Below are positions 1 to 9,358 of a stretch of DNA of 19,947 nucleotides, in pieces. The stretch covers positions 1 to 19,947 of the forward strand of contig JASCIV010000443.1 of the NCBI GenBank assembly GCA_030374735.1, in the 5' to 3' direction. The notes beneath the pieces were generated by a model. That model ran no database searches and had not been told where the DNA came from. It was given only the letters and a program-made list of their open reading frames with translations. The translations under genes were made by a program, and so were the position numbers. Each line of letters starts with the position of its first letter. Position 1 is the first letter of the stretch. Source of the stretch: Gracilaria caudata (lineage: Eukaryota; Rhodophyta; Florideophyceae; Gracilariales; Gracilariaceae).

Positions 1-440
1 CCCCCGTGCAGTCCCCCTCGCTCGCCACCTCCCGCCTCAAATCCTTCCTCCACCTCAACGCACTCGCCTCCTCACTCCTCGCCCTAACAGTCCTTCTCTC
101 CCCCCACACCACAGCAGCTGCACTCAGCCTGCCCACCGCCACACTCTCCCTCCCCCTCGCCTTGGCGCTCGCCCTATTCGCCGCTGCAGTCTTCAAAACC
201 GCCACAAAGAACTGCCACTCGCGTCGACACGTCCAAGCTGTCGCTCTTGCCAACTTGCTCGCCTCCGTACTAACAACCGTCTTTCTCCTCATCCACATCC
301 ACAAACTGCAGACGCCCGCGCTGCTCCTGTTTATCGTTGTCGCCATTCTTTCCTTCGCCTTTGCAGCAGCTCAGCTCTACCTGCTCAGGGCTTCATCGCA
401 CCCGTACTCCAACACTAATACCGAAATCGTGGCAATCTAG
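1..440 (+). CDS. Partial multi-pass membrane protein, 3' end only
   Basis: The reading frame is open from the left edge (first complete codon at base 3) to a TAG stop at 438-440. It encodes the last roughly 145 residues of a protein whose start lies outside the window; the only early start-like codon is a GTG at 6, which I do not believe is used. Four hydrophobic stretches rich in Leu, Ala, Val and Phe are visible, near residues 15-32, 45-64, 78-98 and 103-128 of the visible part. They are joined by short loops, one with a basic Arg-Arg-His patch. The C-terminus is short and polar, ending in Ile-Val-Ala-Ile. This resembles a small tetraspan-type integral membrane protein, but I see no family motif and assign no function. 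The steady hydrophobic pattern over 140 residues argues for real coding. Confidence 0.5.
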   Translation, partial: PVQSPSLATSRLKSFLHLNALASSLLALTVLLSPHTTAAALSLPTATLSLPLALALALFAAAVFKTATKNCHSRRHVQAVALANLLASVLTTVFLLIHIHKLQTPALLLFIVVAILSFAFAAAQLYLLRASSHPYSNTNTEIVAI

Positions 441-797
441 CGCAATCAACATCAGCTTTTACCGAACAGTACCAGGCATTTATCAACAACATGCAACTAC
501 TTTCGACACGCAACCTACACCGCAACCCATATCCACCGCTGTGGTACGAAGCCACGCTTCGTCTCGCGAACTGCAAACCACCGACACCGTGAGTTGGATA
601 CGCACGGAAATCGGCTAAGAAGGCTTCATTGGGGATAACAGCGTACTTCGTGAACGCACAAAATGTTCATTTAGCAAGCCATGCAACCAAAACAAACCAA
701 CGCACCATCGCCAGTTTAGGAGACACATCGAGAGAAAGTGGAGAGCAATGACCGAGTCAACTGTGTAATGCCTATCAATTCTAATCTACACAAGCTT
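441..797. other. Intergenic region between convergent genes
   Basis: This separates the 3' end of the plus-strand membrane protein gene from the 3' end of the minus-strand bromodomain gene, so it should hold both 3' UTRs. I see no canonical AATAAA on either strand close to the stops and no convincing ORF. A short open frame at 337-618 overlaps the membrane protein gene out of frame and looks like a shadow. Confidence 0.5.
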
Positions 798-2741
798 CTA
801 ATCTGAGTCACAGTCGCTGTCATCACTCGAATCCGAGTCCGACTCGTCAGAGGACGAATCCGAACTGCTATAGTTCACGTTCTTGCCATCGTCGAAGAAT
901 GACTTGGGCTTGTCCGCCACCTGCCTACACTCTCTGCCTTTCTTTTCCTCAACACTCTTCCTTCTACTACCGAGCCGTTCTCTAAGAGCATATATCTCCT
1001 CGTCCACCTCTTCAATGCAACTGAACTCACGGCCTAGGGAGGAAGATCTCACAGTCTTAAAGTTGGGTAGAGTGTTTTCAAGGAAAGCCTCAATGTTACG
1101 CATTGTGCGATTATCGAGCTTATCCATATCCAGCTCTACCTCGTCGTATGAGCCTCCATCCGAATTTTGACTCGACTTCTGGATGATAGAAAGCAGAGCA
1201 GGCAACTTGCTGGACGGAACATTTGTCACAGCGTCGCCACATCTCTTTTTCTCCTCGAAAGTCATGTCCACTTCGTACAGAAGCGCAGCACGAGTCAAAT
1301 ACCCGGCACCCTTGGCCACTGGAGTTCTAGCGATAACAGGCGCGCGACAACGTTCCAAATACTCTAACCTCTCGCGCATTTCGTCGCGAGTCATACTGTC
1401 AGGATCCGAGTGCATCACAACTTCCCTGGCTGCAGCGATTGCCTTACGCCTGGCTGCTTTGGATGACTTCGGCTTGTCGCCACTCGGAGCCGATACACAT
1501 ATGACATCTACATCATCGTCACCAACTCTGGAAGAGACCTCCCCGTTATGCTTCGTCTTTCGAGAACGTCCAGCAGTGCTGCGCTTCTTAGACAATTTCG
1601 AGGATATTTCCTCGGCGGACGGAGGTGGCGGTAGCCCTTCACCTAACTTTTTGTTGAAGTCATCTTGTAGTCTGCTTGCGCAGTTGTAAAGCATGTCTCC
1701 AACCCTATTATAAACCATAGCATTCCTAAATATCAAACGTACGTCTTGCGCAAAGGCTTCGACATCAAAGCGATAAGGTAGAATACCATCCTTGACAGGT
1801 TCGATGTACTCAGTAGTGTTAAGCTTCTTCTTAACAGTACGCAAGTCCATGGGCTGCTTGATAACATCAGAGTAGCGCGGGATGGCCGCCTCATGCCATA
1901 GTTCCCTGACAGGGGCAGAGAATGGGCCGGCTGAAGGTTCACGCAAGAAGGAGTTTATCAGTTTCTTGCAAAATTGTAATCTCTTACACTTTGACATGCA
2001 CGTAGGTAAGGGTGCGGTCTTCGCAGTTGGCTCTTCGTCAATAGAAGCCCTTGGTCTGCGAATACGCGAAGATTGGCGAGTAGGTTGAGGGGTAGGCTGC
2101 TTCGCAGAAGTGGCAGACGGTTGCTTCGCAGCCTTGACGGGGGTATTAAGCGCGGAATCGTCATCCACATTAATTATCTGAGGGATGTCGGCGGGTGACT
2201 TAGAAGGTACACGAGACGTCTTGGCGTTTCGCCGGCGCGGGGCTTGCTTCCTCTTTCGTGTTGTTCGCACAGAGGACTTGCGGCTCTTCCGGTCCGGGTT
2301 TGTCTTCTCGGCGACGAGGACAACGTCTTCATCGGTTGACGGCGTAGCCTTCAAAGCAGCCTTCTTCGACTTGATAGCCTGTAGTTTCTCCAAAAGAAAA
2401 CGGCGACGCTCTTCGTCGGCGTTGCTGTTGAGCTTTGCAACGAAGTCGGCGGATTGATTCGAGCACTGGACTGTGGCTTCGACAAAACCAGCCTGGGCCT
2501 GACGGTGCGAGTTGTCAACGCGAGCACGCTTGGTAGTGGGGGAAGAAGGTTCGTGTTGAAGCGAAAAGTCGACAGCTTTTGACAGGTCGGGCAGTGAGAG
2601 CGAGGGTGGGCGAGGTTTCAAAAGGTTCGGGCGCGACGACTGAGACGATGACCGCGTGATTCGCATGGCTGACTCGTCGCTGGCGGCCGAACATGGACTA
2701 GCTGGTAAGTCTTCCCACATTGGTTGGATTTCGGAATGCAT
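798..2741 (-). CDS. BET/GTE-type bromodomain protein (bromodomain plus NET domain)
   Basis: A 647-residue intronless gene. The first ATG in the frame is at 2741; the open frame runs upstream to 2858 only through a TTG. Residues 1-250 are Ser/Pro-rich and basic, with nuclear-localisation-like Lys/Arg clusters near residues 150-172. A bromodomain lies at about 254-371, with the PMDL motif of the ZA loop at 297-300 and the acetyl-lysine-binding Asn in a Tyr-Asn pair at 345. A NET (extraterminal) domain follows at about 494-559, starting near FEEKK and ending in a TMRNIEAFLE-like helix. The tail is a run of Ser and Asp/Glu, as in BET proteins. From the family, it should bind acetylated histones and recruit transcription factors through the NET domain. 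There is one bromodomain, as in plant GTE and unlike the two in animal BRD2/3/4. The family call is firm; the targets are unknown. Confidence 0.93.
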   Translation of the reverse strand: MHSEIQPMWEDLPASPCSAASDESAMRITRSSSQSSRPNLLKPRPPSLSLPDLSKAVDFSLQHEPSSPTTKRARVDNSHRQAQAGFVEATVQCSNQSADFVAKLNSNADEERRRFLLEKLQAIKSKKAALKATPSTDEDVVLVAEKTNPDRKSRKSSVRTTRKRKQAPRRRNAKTSRVPSKSPADIPQIINVDDDSALNTPVKAAKQPSATSAKQPTPQPTRQSSRIRRPRASIDEEPTAKTAPLPTCMSKCKRLQFCKKLINSFLREPSAGPFSAPVRELWHEAAIPRYSDVIKQPMDLRTVKKKLNTTEYIEPVKDGILPYRFDVEAFAQDVRLIFRNAMVYNRVGDMLYNCASRLQDDFNKKLGEGLPPPPSAEEISSKLSKKRSTAGRSRKTKHNGEVSSRVGDDDVDVICVSAPSGDKPKSSKAARRKAIAAAREVVMHSDPDSMTRDEMRERLEYLERCRAPVIARTPVAKGAGYLTRAALLYEVDMTFEEKKRCGDAVTNVPSSKLPALLSIIQKSSQNSDGGSYDEVELDMDKLDNRTMRNIEAFLENTLPNFKTVRSSSLGREFSCIEEVDEEIYALRERLGSRRKSVEEKKGRECRQVADKPKSFFDDGKNVNYSSSDSSSDESDSDSSDDSDCDSD

Positions 2742-2858
2742 GTCCGGTTCCTTTAAAAATGAAGTTGGAGCGGAAAGGAGGACAGAAAAATGAACGTGTG
2801 AAATAGTAAAATGAAAATGCGCGGGTCTAGAGAAAATGCGCGGTGAATAAGAAAACAA

Positions 2859-3580
2859 AGTGAAGCGGAAGTATGTACATTAAAGGAGATGGGGAGAAGG
2901 GGAGCGGGAGCGCACAATAGAGGTCCACTGTGGCGTGGGAGGGCACGGGGGGAGCGATGACGGAGAAAGTAAGGAGGAGGGATCTGGGCTGCGGCGAGCT
3001 CGGATCACAATGAGTCTGCGGCAACGCGCATGCTGCAGTCGGCGGCGGTTGCGCAGCGGCGGCGCGCGGAGGCAGCCGCCGCTTTTATACTGTTCGGAGC
3101 GAGCGCACTGTAATGCAGGGGTGGGCCTCGAAAACACCCGTTTTTTGAGCACGTAGGCGAGCACGCTAGCGTGACGCGCGCGTGACGGGCGCCTCGCTGT
3201 TTTGGCGCGCTTTTCGAAAATGGAGGGAAACGCTCGCAGCGCGATTGCGCGCCAGGCGCGCGCGATTTGGGGTGCGTCGCTGGCAGACAGTCAACTTGCT
3301 GCGCGCGTGCGCGGCGCGGCGTGACGACTGCTGGCGGTGGGCTGGTTGTGGCGCGCGCTCATTGGTCCGCATTGCGTGGTGCGTGCGCGACGGCGCTGCG
3401 CGTGTGGCGCGGCTGTGCGTGCGCTGGCTGTAGTTTTTGAAACGCGCGCACGTGTCGAATTGAAGCGTGACCGAAGCGAAGCCAGCGCGCCTTCGCTTCG
3501 CGTTGTTCGCGCGCTGTAAGCGACAGTGCAGTACGTTATTCACACAGCGAGCGCCGTGCCACACGCGTCGCAAGCGCTCA
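2859..3580. other. GC-rich promoter-like region
   Basis: The stretch is unusually rich in GCGC and CGCG runs, densest at 3040-3530, and differs sharply in composition from the AT-richer sequence after 3700. Several overlapping ORFs here (for example 3166-3573 on the minus strand) are Arg/Ala-rich products of the base composition and resemble no protein. I read it as the 5' region of the bromodomain gene, perhaps CpG-island-like. Confidence 0.4.
3083..3089 (-). promoter_or_regulatory. TATA box candidate for the bromodomain gene
   Basis: The minus strand reads TATAAAA within a GC-rich context about 340 bases upstream of the bromodomain gene ATG at 2741. Transcription would start near 3055 and leave a 5' UTR of roughly 310 bases. 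No better TATA match lies nearer. The motif is seen; its use is inferred. Confidence 0.35.
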
Positions 3581-5003
3581 TACTACGTGTGGCGTCGCCA
3601 TTGGACAACGTACGATGCGTGCGTGTTGTGGCCACCCGTTGAGACGCAGCTTGCGTTAAACGAGTTTCGCACAATTTCGCGCTCTGCCACATGGCCGATG
3701 TATGTGCGGCGCGCAGCGGCTGTCCAAAAATAAAATAATAAATATCGCGCTCTTTTCTTGTAATCGAAGTGCAAGCTCTGCCAAAAGAAAAGTTATATTT
3801 GGCAAAAGTAGTCCTAATCGTTGCCCAATGATACTCCTTACATCTGAATAGCAGCCAATTTGGTGGAGGGTGCGCCAACCACAGACTGGCAAACGTCCTA
3901 AGCCTCCTCCCGTTTCCTCTCCGGACTTCGCTGCTCCCGTATCTATTCCACGATATGTAGTGTATTATCTCGTACCGGCGTAAACAAACACCGAAACACT
4001 TTTTATCTACCCTTGTACTCTCGGTAAATCGGTTTCCGTTCGCCACCGAGAATGTGATAAACCAGTGAAAATTTGTTCCTATATGGCAATCCATCTGAAC
4101 GATAGATCATTGTGTCTATTATAGATATAGGGCAGACGTCGGACGGCAATTGGTCGTCTTCAACTGGATGATCAACAAACATACCATTGTGGAAGGCAGT
4201 ACGAGACTCGTAGTGCGCCATTTCTATATGTTGTCTGCTGACTCAGCTGACTTGCGTAGTAGGCATGGAAGAGCATAATGTTACGTCGAGAGCACGCCCT
4301 GCACTCCACCCCTTTTTTCGACCCTCTTTAAGGGTAGCTCTCCATGAAGATGTCCAAGATGAAACGCGGTACTTAGATCTGCCGTCTCGTGTGTCATTCC
4401 CGGGTTAGATTCTCTTGTACGCTGGGGCGATGGGTGGTTTCAGGTGCGGAACGCACCCGTCGATACAAACTTTAAGCAGTTTAAGCCGAGTTAGAAATGG
4501 ATATACAGGCTGAATACGGTGACGAACACTTTGCGGAGGCGTCGTTGGTTCTCGATCACTGGTCGAGGGCAACGTACTGTAGCGGTTGGGACACGAAGTG
4601 AATAAACGTCCAAGTTTAGTTGTCCTCAGACTTGCGAGTCACGGCCAGTGATTGATTTACTTGCGTTCGCTATCCGATATCCGGGATCATGGTCTACGAG
4701 TTGCTAACGAAAGTGAGTTGCACTTCGGCTTTTTCACATCAACAGTTTCAGGTTCACAGTAGACGCTCAACTTTCCGGTCGAAAAGGGTTTGTGGTATGA
4801 AGGCACATCTTTTTACAGAGGTACCATGAATAAAAACGATAAGTGGAAGAGTGAGAGACTTGTAAGTAGTGCGACAGGTTTAAATGATCTATTTGCCTCT
4901 TGAACCATCTGTCACCGTGCATCGCTCTAGCTAGCCAAGCAGGACATGGAGAAGCACAGGTCGGGGAGCTTCACTGAAAGGAGCCTGTTGCGTGCGTAAA
5001 TGT
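3581..5003. other. Region without a recognisable gene
   Basis: Weak minus-strand ORFs at 3540-4094 and 4003-4221 overlap each other and show no family resemblance. The second (72 residues, ATG start) has reasonable amino-acid composition but no recognisable motif. From 4222 to 4930 both strands are full of stops, and I see no RNA gene or mobile element structure. It may contain decayed repeats that I cannot identify. Confidence 0.4.
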
Positions 5004-5228
5004 TTATGCGCAAGACCTTTTCGATGAAGGGCCAGACGAGTTTTGTTCTGCACTTGCTTCTTGCATCGTGCGTTTACCCTTGGCAGCGCGATCCCTGGCC
5101 TCTTGTTGTTCTCTGGCAAATTGCCTCTCTGCAATTAAGTCAGACAAAGGGCGGTCGAATTTGTCTTTGAAGCTCTGCCATGAAGGCTGTTGCTGGCCGT
5201 TGGACTGTGACGGATTGTTTGGAATCAT
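5004..5228 (-). CDS. Hypothetical small protein, 74 residues
   Basis: This ORF runs from an ATG at 5226-5228 to a TAA at its left end. The product is hydrophilic: a Gln/Asn/Ser-rich start (residues 1-15), then a charged stretch (about 16-54) with alternating acidic and basic residues and few helix breakers that could form an amphipathic helix or short coiled coil, then a Ser-rich tail ending in Lys-Arg-Ser-Cys-Ala. The balanced composition looks more like real coding than the shadow ORFs around it. The frame stays open for at least 90 bases upstream of the ATG, so it could also be the last exon of a spliced gene. I do not recognise it. It lies head-to-head with the purine gene, about 630 bases away. 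Confidence 0.35.
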   Translation of the reverse strand: MIPNNPSQSNGQQQPSWQSFKDKFDRPLSDLIAERQFAREQQEARDRAAKGKRTMQEASAEQNSSGPSSKRSCA

Positions 5229-5859
5229 CAGTCTGGCCGTTTTAACACAAATGGAGCGTACACAGATTGGAGAAGCGAGAATCCGAAAGACGAATAATTG
5301 GAGTCGCCGGCTTCTGACCGCGAGCGCCCGGTGTGCGGTTCAAATGTGTCTGGGGTACAAGACAGGGCCAAACTGCTGGACGCGACTTGCTCCTTCGTCC
5401 TACGTTTGCTGCTTTGGTGTGGTCTGAGGCGGGGTGACCAGAGCTTCTGTGACGGAACGCTCCGAAAGAGCTTCAAGTGCGGGGAGAGGGCAAAGGGGTT
5501 GTGGGACAACCATAGCACTTCAAACTGAGGGCGACCGACACGCACCCTTGTACATGAAATTATCTGCGTGCTTCAAAACTCTTCGACCTTTTGATTCCAA
5601 CGTCTCAAAAAACAGAAAAGTTGCGTGTGGCCCGCAAAGTGTGCAGATTCTGCAGTGCAAATGGAGGCCCAATCCAAGTCCGAAGCGAGCTCACGTGTAC
5701 AAACCTTGTATACGTGTACAACAAAGTTATAGTCGACAGATCTCTCTCAGGCGCTGATCCATGCGAGCTTCCGCGACCTTGATAAGATAGCAGACTGCAA
5801 GTTGTATCTTCGTCGTCGTTGCAGTCACCGCTGCGTTGCACTTCCCGAGCGTCGCCAAA
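5229..5859. other. Upstream region of the purine gene
   Basis: This lies between the divergent 74-residue ORF and the purine gene. Short ORFs here, including 5228-5545 on the minus strand, show no family features. Two copies of the sequence acgtgtacaa at about 5693-5702 and 5717-5726 form a small direct repeat with a palindromic gtgtac/gtatac character and might be a regulatory site. I see no clear TATA box. Confidence 0.3.
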
Positions 5860-7533
5860 ATGCCGGCCTTCATTACCTCTCTGCCGCTAACTCTCCAAAA
5901 TCGCTCCACTTTTATCTGCCCACGGTCCTACAACCATTTCAAGCCGCTACGTACGCATCATGTGTCGTTTCCCATCTCCGCGATTCGCATGTCAGCACAG
6001 CCGTCATCTGCCCCACTCGTCCCAATTCTCATGGGTTCCGCTTCGGATGCAACTTTCTGCAAGAAGATAGCCGCGGCTCTCACCAGCCTTGGCATCGAAT
6101 CCGAGCTGCGTATTGCGTCCGCTCACAAGGTACCGCATCGTCTTCTCGGCGTATTGGAGCAATACGAAGCTTTGCAACGTCCCAAAGTGTATATCGCCGT
6201 CGCTGGCCGATCGAATGCACTGTCTGGTGTCCTGGATTGTGCCGTTTCTTCTCCGGTTATCTCCTGTCCACCCTATTCAGATGCTTTTGGTGGCGCTGAT
6301 GTGTTCTCTAGTATTCGTATGCCGTCGGGGGTGGCTCCTATGTTGGTTCTTGATGCTGGCGGCGCTGCCCTGGCTGCTGCAAAGATTTTGGCGCTTGGTG
6401 ATGAACAGATTCGTCTCCGTGTAGATGGGCTGCAACGTGCGAATAGAGATCGGTTGTATGTGGATGACGCTCAGCTCATGTCGGAAAGCTATCGTGACGC
6501 TATTGCAGAAGTCAGACTGAATGGTCAGACCATGGTTGACACTGATGCACAGAAGCTATTTGGAGCCACAAAGAAGGATGCGGTTACGTCTTCGAGAAAG
6601 GGCAAGGTTCGCGATCAATATGCTTTCGATGGCGTCATGAATGGTAAAACGGAACCCCTACTGGCATTAGTGACCACCGACAGACAAAGTGCGTTTGATC
6701 GTATTCTCGCAGCAATCCCGTTTAAAGGTGCCGTTCTTAACAAAACTGCTGCTTTTTGGTTTGAGAGTACGAAACATATTGTTCCAAACCATGTTCTTAG
6801 CGTCCCTCATCCGAATGTTACGATCGCTCGACGGTGCAAGCCATTCCCCATTGAGTTTGTGGTCCGGGGATACATCACAGGGAGCACATCGACGTCATTA
6901 TGGAAGAACTATTCTAATGGAGTGAGAAACTACTGTGGTATCCAATTCCCGGAAGGGTTGGTAAAGAACCAAAAGCTGGAGAGTAACGTCATTACCCCGA
7001 CCACCAAGGAAGAGGCGGGTGATCGACCCATCTCGCCGACCGACGTCGTTAAAGAGCAGTTTATGACGCAGGAGGATTGGGACTATTGTGCCGACAAAGC
7101 TCTCAAGCTGTTTGAATATGGACAAAAAGTGGCGGCGGAGAATGGTCTGATCCTTGTCGACACCAAGTATGAGTTTGGAAGGGACGAAGACGGTACGATC
7201 CGTCTGATTGACGAGATTCACACGCCGGATTCATCGAGATATTGGCTCGCAACGTCATACGGGAAGCGTTTTGCAGAAGGGAAGGAACCAGAGAATGTGG
7301 ATAAGGAATTTTTGAGACTGTGGTTCACGGAGAATTGTGACCCGTATGACAAGAGCAAACCGCTGCCTGATGCGCCTGCGGATTTGGTGGATGAGCTTAG
7401 TAGGAGATATGTCATGCTTTATGAACTTATCACTGGGGGTTCTTTTGAGGACTTGACGGTGGATGGGGGTGTGACAGACGTGACAGGCTGTCTAGCTCAG
7501 ATGGTTGCCGAGATGTCTGCTGCAGCTCGGTGA
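5860..7533 (+). CDS. Bifunctional AIR carboxylase (class II PurE) - SAICAR synthase (PurC)
   Basis: A 557-residue intronless gene. The ATG at 5860 follows CCAAA, a good Kozak-like context; the open frame reaches 5836 only through a TTG. Residues 1-43 are basic, Ser/Thr/aromatic-rich and lack acidic residues, like a transit peptide. Residues about 53-197 are a PurE domain: MGSASD at 58-63, SAHK at 87-90, AGRSN at 115-119 and a later RMPSG. SAHK and AGRSN mark class II enzymes, which carboxylate AIR directly with CO2 and need no PurK. Residues about 232-552 are a plant-type SAICAR synthase, with GKVRD at 248-252, TTDRQSAFDR at 272-281, and downstream the VVRGYITGS and IDEIHTPDSSRYW blocks. Together they convert AIR to CAIR and then, with ATP and aspartate, to SAICAR. 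The order is the reverse of animal PAICS. Confidence 0.95.
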   Translation: MPAFITSLPLTLQNRSTFICPRSYNHFKPLRTHHVSFPISAIRMSAQPSSAPLVPILMGSASDATFCKKIAAALTSLGIESELRIASAHKVPHRLLGVLEQYEALQRPKVYIAVAGRSNALSGVLDCAVSSPVISCPPYSDAFGGADVFSSIRMPSGVAPMLVLDAGGAALAAAKILALGDEQIRLRVDGLQRANRDRLYVDDAQLMSESYRDAIAEVRLNGQTMVDTDAQKLFGATKKDAVTSSRKGKVRDQYAFDGVMNGKTEPLLALVTTDRQSAFDRILAAIPFKGAVLNKTAAFWFESTKHIVPNHVLSVPHPNVTIARRCKPFPIEFVVRGYITGSTSTSLWKNYSNGVRNYCGIQFPEGLVKNQKLESNVITPTTKEEAGDRPISPTDVVKEQFMTQEDWDYCADKALKLFEYGQKVAAENGLILVDTKYEFGRDEDGTIRLIDEIHTPDSSRYWLATSYGKRFAEGKEPENVDKEFLRLWFTENCDPYDKSKPLPDAPADLVDELSRRYVMLYELITGGSFEDLTVDGGVTDVTGCLAQMVAEMSAAAR

Positions 7534-7619
7534 TGAAGGTATTTAGATGGTTCTCAATTGAGAGCAATTCGAGGATTGCTGGACGGGTAGCAGAACTAAG
7601 TACCGACGCTCAGAACCAT

Positions 7620-7625
7620 AATAAA
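7620..7625 (+). promoter_or_regulatory. AATAAA polyadenylation signal candidate
   Basis: A canonical AATAAA hexamer 87 bases after the purine gene stop. The position is plausible for its 3' end, but a six-base match alone is weak. Confidence 0.35.
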
Positions 7626-9280
7626 GCGCAGGCGTTGAAGTTGGTGAGATACCTCCTCGGGGCGTCTTTCTCTCGGACGCTTGTTCGTCAAGCTGTTCGC
7701 ATCGTGCCGGCGATTCGGTCGTGAATGACAGCTACCGTCTTCCGAAATGTTCCAGGCCGATGGACAAAGGTACAAGGGTAGCCTTCGCTGTAATGTGGAG
7801 GACGGCGTTCATGGGTTATCGAAGCTTTCAGCCCAAGACGGCTTACATACATAGCAGAGTGATTGGATACGTGAATCTTACAGTAGTATGCGCAACTTTT
7901 GCGTGGTCGTTCCAGTTGTGATGGGATGCTCACCAACCTCATTTCCCTTCCACGTGCACGCGTGGCCTTACATATGATATTGCAAATGAAACCAAGTGAT
8001 CTAAATTGGCTAGGAAACTTTCCTGCCCTCGTCGTATCTTACTCAAAAGGCTTTTCCTCAATCGCTTCAGAATCTGACACGCAATGAAACGACCGAGAAG
8101 AAGTTTTGCCACACATGTCATTGTGAACCATCTCGTACACTTGCCCCCACAAATACTTAATAGACTCTACCGTTTTAGAACATCAAGATCATCATGATGG
8201 CGCATAGGTCCGCGTGTGCGTCTGGAAAACTTGCGCAGACATGTCTCCGCCATTGCTACTGACGCTTCGTCTGCGATACAACTGATCCACAGATGGTTCC
8301 ACTTCAATCGTGACTCCTATGTGCAGCTTTGATTCACCCAGTGGCTTCCAAAGCGCCGCAAGTCGCACCAAACTCTCGAGCCCCGCAGCTTCTTCTCATG
8401 ATGCTGTCACTCGCGTCGCTCCAAGCACTACACGTCACGCCTCACAGGATTTACGGCGTGAAGCTGCTCAAGCCGCATCTGAAACGCGTTTGATTTTAAC
8501 GCTCCTAGATACTATGTACGTGCACGTAGATTTTGAGTCGCTCTCCCTTACGTTCCAATCGCTCCACCTGTGGAACACGTCGGAGCTACAGTACACGGAA
8601 AGTTACTGGCGCGCGCATTTGCACAGAACACACTGCGCATTTTGATGCCTCTGCGCAGCGTGCGCAGCAATCTTCCTTCCGCGCCTCTCATACTCGACAC
8701 TCTGGCTAGCTGTGGACAGGCTCACTTCTGACACTCTTGCGCCTCTCTCGCGCTCCTCTCGCTCTCGCTCGCTACTGCTGCTGCTCTCTTTCTCTCTCTC
8801 TTTGTCTCCCTAGTAGAAAAAATTTTAAACAAAGCTTGCGTCTGACATTTGTTTGACGGATGACCCTCGTAAAATTCCATCAGCTCTCCAATAGCTCATC
8901 GTCCTGCCGTTTTTCTAGCGTTTACCCGTCTGTCGTTTCGATGTTCATTTACATCACTACAGTTGAGTCCAATTCTCATCACTTGTTCTCTCACCCCCTT
9001 GCAGACGTTCATAAAAAGCCTTCTCTCTGGCCGGACTGTTTCTCGCCAGTGTCACCTGACTTGCACATCTTTTGCTATGTGCGTTTACTGGTGCCTCCAG
9101 CTTAGCAATGATTCGTCCGCTCCATTCAAATACTCCCTGCCTCCTTTGAAAGACAGAGCTATCTTTCAACTAAACCTCGTTTCTGTTGTGGATTCACCCC
9201 CTCTCGCTTGCTCTTCAAATTCGAGACCACTCTTGTCACTCATCAGTGTCAAAACGAGTTTCCACTCCTGCAATCGTCGA
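7626..9280. other. Intergenic region without a recognisable gene
   Basis: Only short ORFs with no family features occur here on either strand (for example 7688-7942 and 7939-8121 on the minus strand, 8310-8645 on the plus strand). Around 8735-8810 there is a strong pyrimidine tract of CTCTCG and TCTCTC units, followed by an A/T-rich patch. That composition is typical of a promoter or 5' UTR and may belong to the zinc-finger gene downstream. No RNA gene or transposon ends were found. Confidence 0.4.
8735..8810 (+). repeat. CT-rich low-complexity tract
   Basis: About 75 bases of almost pure C and T with CTCTCG, GCTGCTGCT and TCTCTCTCTC units. It lies 550 bases upstream of the zinc-finger gene ATG, and nothing comparable is seen in the 7.5-8.7 kb sequence before it. 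Confidence 0.6.
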
Positions 9281-9287
9281 TATAAAG
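9281..9287 (+). promoter_or_regulatory. TATA box of the zinc-finger gene
   Basis: TATAAAG lies 78 bases upstream of the zinc-finger ATG at 9359, which puts the likely start of transcription near 9310-9316 and gives a 5' UTR of about 45 bases. An out-of-frame ATG at 9319 would fall almost at the cap and could be skipped by scanning ribosomes. Confidence 0.5.
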
Positions 9288-9358
9288 ACATCAGTGCCCA
9301 GTCTCTTCTACATCGTAAATGACCTCTTTCAAAATCTCTCCGCCACTTCCCCTTCACC

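Noticed and set aside
3166..3573. Arg/Ala-rich ORFs on both strands of the GC-rich stretch
   Set aside because: Several frames are open at once because GC-rich sequence has few stop codons. The products are compositionally biased and resemble no family.
3540..4094. 184-codon minus-strand ORF
   Set aside because: It begins with a usable start but has mixed, motif-free composition, and its end crosses the GC-rich promoter-like region. I could not support it as a gene.
4003..4340. Possible decayed transposase (a Cys-x-x-Cys stretch near 4300 on the minus strand, reminiscent of a piggyBac tail)
   Set aside because: Only a handful of residues match, the frames contain several stops, and no inverted repeats or TTAA duplication could be found.
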